Below, piece by piece: positions 62,724 to 64,000 of a stretch of DNA of 64,000 nucleotides. Origin of the DNA: Lachnospiraceae bacterium. GTDB taxonomy: Bacteria; Bacillota; Clostridia; Lachnospirales; Lachnospiraceae. Location: contig JAFZMO010000071.1 in the NCBI GenBank assembly GCA_017551165.1, positions 1 through 64,000 of the forward strand, written 5' to 3'. Numbering within the stretch: the first letter of the stretch is position 1; every line of letters begins with the position of its first letter. A model generated the notes under the pieces. That model saw only the letters and a list, made by a program, of their open reading frames with translations. It ran no database searches and was not told where the DNA came from. The translations under genes were made by a program, and so were the position numbers.

Positions 62724-63346
62724 CCGTTGCATTGGCCAAGGGGCGCCTTGCGAAGAAAGCGATGGAGATCCTCGAGAAGGCAGGCATCCGCTGCGATGAG
62801 ATGAAGGATCCCGACACCCGGAAATTGATCTTTACAAACGAAAAACTCAAGATGAAATTTTTTCTCGCCAAGGCGGGAGATGTTCCCACGTACGTCGAGT
62901 ACGGCGCTGCGGACATCGGAATCGTCGGCAAGGACACGATCCTCGAGGAGGGGCGCAAGCTCTACGAGGTGATCGATTTCGGCATCGGCCGCTGTCGAAT
63001 GTGTGTGGCGGGACCGGAGAGTGCGAAGCCGCTGCTCGGAAGCGGACAGCGCATCCGCGTTGCGACCAAGTACCCGAACATTGCGAAGGATTATTTTACG
63101 AATGTGCTTCACCAGACTGTTGAGATCATCAAGCTGAGCGGCTCGATCGAACTCGCGCCGATCGTCGGCCTCAGCGAGGTGATCGTGGATATCGTGGAGA
63201 CCGGCTCCACGCTTCGGGAGAACGGTCTTGCGGTGTTGCAGGAGATCGTGCCGCTCTCGGCGCGCATGGTCGTCAACCAGGTGAGTATGAAAATGGAGCA
63301 GGATCGGATCCAGAAGCTGATCGCGGACATCCGCGCCGTGCTCTGA
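62711..63346 (+). CDS. hisG: ATP phosphoribosyltransferase, short catalytic subunit
   Basis: First enzyme of histidine synthesis, joining ATP and PRPP. The 211-residue HisG-S form lacks the C-terminal histidine-binding domain, so depends on HisZ, its overlapping neighbour. It starts YITVALAKGRLAKKAMEIL, and has VEYGAADIGIVGKDTI, RVATKYPNIAKDYF and the PRPP loop VDIVETGSTLRENGL. GGAAGGAG in hisZ precedes the ATG. Confidence 0.97.
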   Translation: MEYITVALAKGRLAKKAMEILEKAGIRCDEMKDPDTRKLIFTNEKLKMKFFLAKAGDVPTYVEYGAADIGIVGKDTILEEGRKLYEVIDFGIGRCRMCVAGPESAKPLLGSGQRIRVATKYPNIAKDYFTNVLHQTVEIIKLSGSIELAPIVGLSEVIVDIVETGSTLRENGLAVLQEIVPLSARMVVNQVSMKMEQDRIQKLIADIRAVL

Positions 63347-63409
63347 GGATACGACGAGACTTTCAATAATGATTATGCTGCGGAACATGACCGCGGCACG
63401 GAGGTTACC

Positions 63410-64000
63410 ATGAAGATCATTCCCCTTACGAACGAATCGAAGGACGAGCTTCTGCGCACACTCGCGATGCGCAGCACCGAATCCTTCGCCAAGCAGCAGG
63501 CCGCCGTGGATGAGATCATCCGCGAGGTTCGTGCCCGCGGTGACGAGGCGGTATTTGAATACACAAAGAAATTTGACGACATCGAGATCACTCCGGACAA
63601 CCTGTGGGTGACGCAGGAGGAGATCGACGCGGCGTACGCTGAGATCGATCCCGAGCTTCTCGCAGTCATCCGCGACTCTGCGGCAAATATCCGCGAGTTC
63701 CACATGCGCCAGCGCAGAAACAGCTGGTTCGACACGAAGGACGGCATTTTCCTCGGACAGAGAGTCACGCCCATCGCCAAGGTCGGCGTGTATGTTCCGG
63801 GCGGCACGGCAGTTCTCTCGTCGAGCGTGCTTATGAACATCATTCCCGCGAAGGTTGCAGGAGTTCCCGAGATCATCATGGTGACACCACCGCAGAAGAG
63901 CGGCGGCCTCAACGCGACCTCCGTTGTCGCGGCGGTTGAGGCGGGCGTTGACCGCATTGCCAAGGTCGGCGGCGCACAGGCGATCGCAGCCCTTGCATAC
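63410..64000 (+). CDS. hisD: Histidinol dehydrogenase, 5' part
   Basis: Final two oxidations of histidinol to histidine, zinc and NAD dependent. 197 codons lie in the window and the frame is open to its edge; a full HisD is about 430 residues. Visible landmarks: ARGDEAVFEYTKKFD, RQRRNSWF, GQRVTPIAKVGVYVPGG, AVLSSSVLMN and VDRIAKVGGAQAIAALAY, which agrees with the NAD-binding half. Starts 63 bp after hisG with CGGAGG; truncated by the window, not by mutation. Confidence 0.96.
   Translation, partial: MKIIPLTNESKDELLRTLAMRSTESFAKQQAAVDEIIREVRARGDEAVFEYTKKFDDIEITPDNLWVTQEEIDAAYAEIDPELLAVIRDSAANIREFHMRQRRNSWFDTKDGIFLGQRVTPIAKVGVYVPGGTAVLSSSVLMNIIPAKVAGVPEIIMVTPPQKSGGLNATSVVAAVEAGVDRIAKVGGAQAIAALAY

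Overview
The window looks like a stretch of chromosome from a Clostridia member of the Firmicutes, most likely a Lachnospiraceae relative of moderate GC (somewhat above 50 percent by eye). The evidence is gene content and order: hrcA-grpE-dnaK-dnaJ-prmA-rsmE behind a CIRCE operator, an ireB-ruvX-DUF1292-RNase J run, lepA-hemW, a HisZ-dependent short HisG, RecU, RelQ-type (p)ppGpp synthetase, WalJ, and sigma-A promoters with 17-bp spacers. Almost everything reads on the + strand; only argG, an HPr-like gene and two tRNAs are on the - strand. I see no phage, IS element, CRISPR array or rRNA.

Layout. 1-8.2 kb: indolepyruvate oxidoreductase (iorAB), PHP hydrolase, RNA/DNA methyltransferase, endonuclease IV, two paralogous DUF6273 membrane proteins, a phosphopantetheinyl transferase. 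8.2-15.1 kb: arginine biosynthesis, with argG divergent from maf-argC-argJ-argB-argD; candidate ARG boxes lie in the shared 314-bp control region, a second promoter precedes argJ, and an AT-rich small membrane protein sits between argJ and argB. 15.1-21.3 kb: a competence-type block in which comEA and comEC flank a two-component system and a GerMN lipoprotein. 21.3-24.4 kb: pssA-psd-holA and rpsT. 24.4-32.7 kb: tRNA-Ser, lepA, hemW and the HrcA-controlled heat-shock operon. 32.7-39 kb: prmA, rsmE, a cysteine desulfurase paired with thiI, an HPr-like protein without the phosphorylatable histidine, and mtaB. 39-44.1 kb: ireB, ruvX, DUF1292, RNase J, an MltG-like stub, and a tRNA wobble-uridine pair (trmR plus a U32 protein). 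44.1-48.8 kb: two CBM9-like exported proteins and two MutS-like ATPases. 48.8-55.5 kb: tRNA-Leu, an anti-sigma-like protein, polA, coaE, walJ, and an ACT/UPF0210 pair. 55.6-61.4 kb: RelQ, RNA methylation and pseudouridylation enzymes, HAD phosphatase, RecU. 61.4-64 kb: a his operon (hisZ-hisG-hisD) with a perfect consensus promoter and a palindromic candidate operator; hisD runs off the window.

Most genes are housekeeping: translation-factor and rRNA/tRNA modification, proteostasis, amino-acid synthesis, phospholipid synthesis and DNA repair. The least explained signal is not a gene. The octamer CATTTTCC / GGAAAATG occurs at least 31 times (by-eye count) in both orientations, in several reading frames and between genes, where about two would be expected by chance. 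It often forces codons this genome otherwise avoids. It resembles, in density and orientation, the uptake or recombination words of other bacteria, and the window also carries comEA and comEC.
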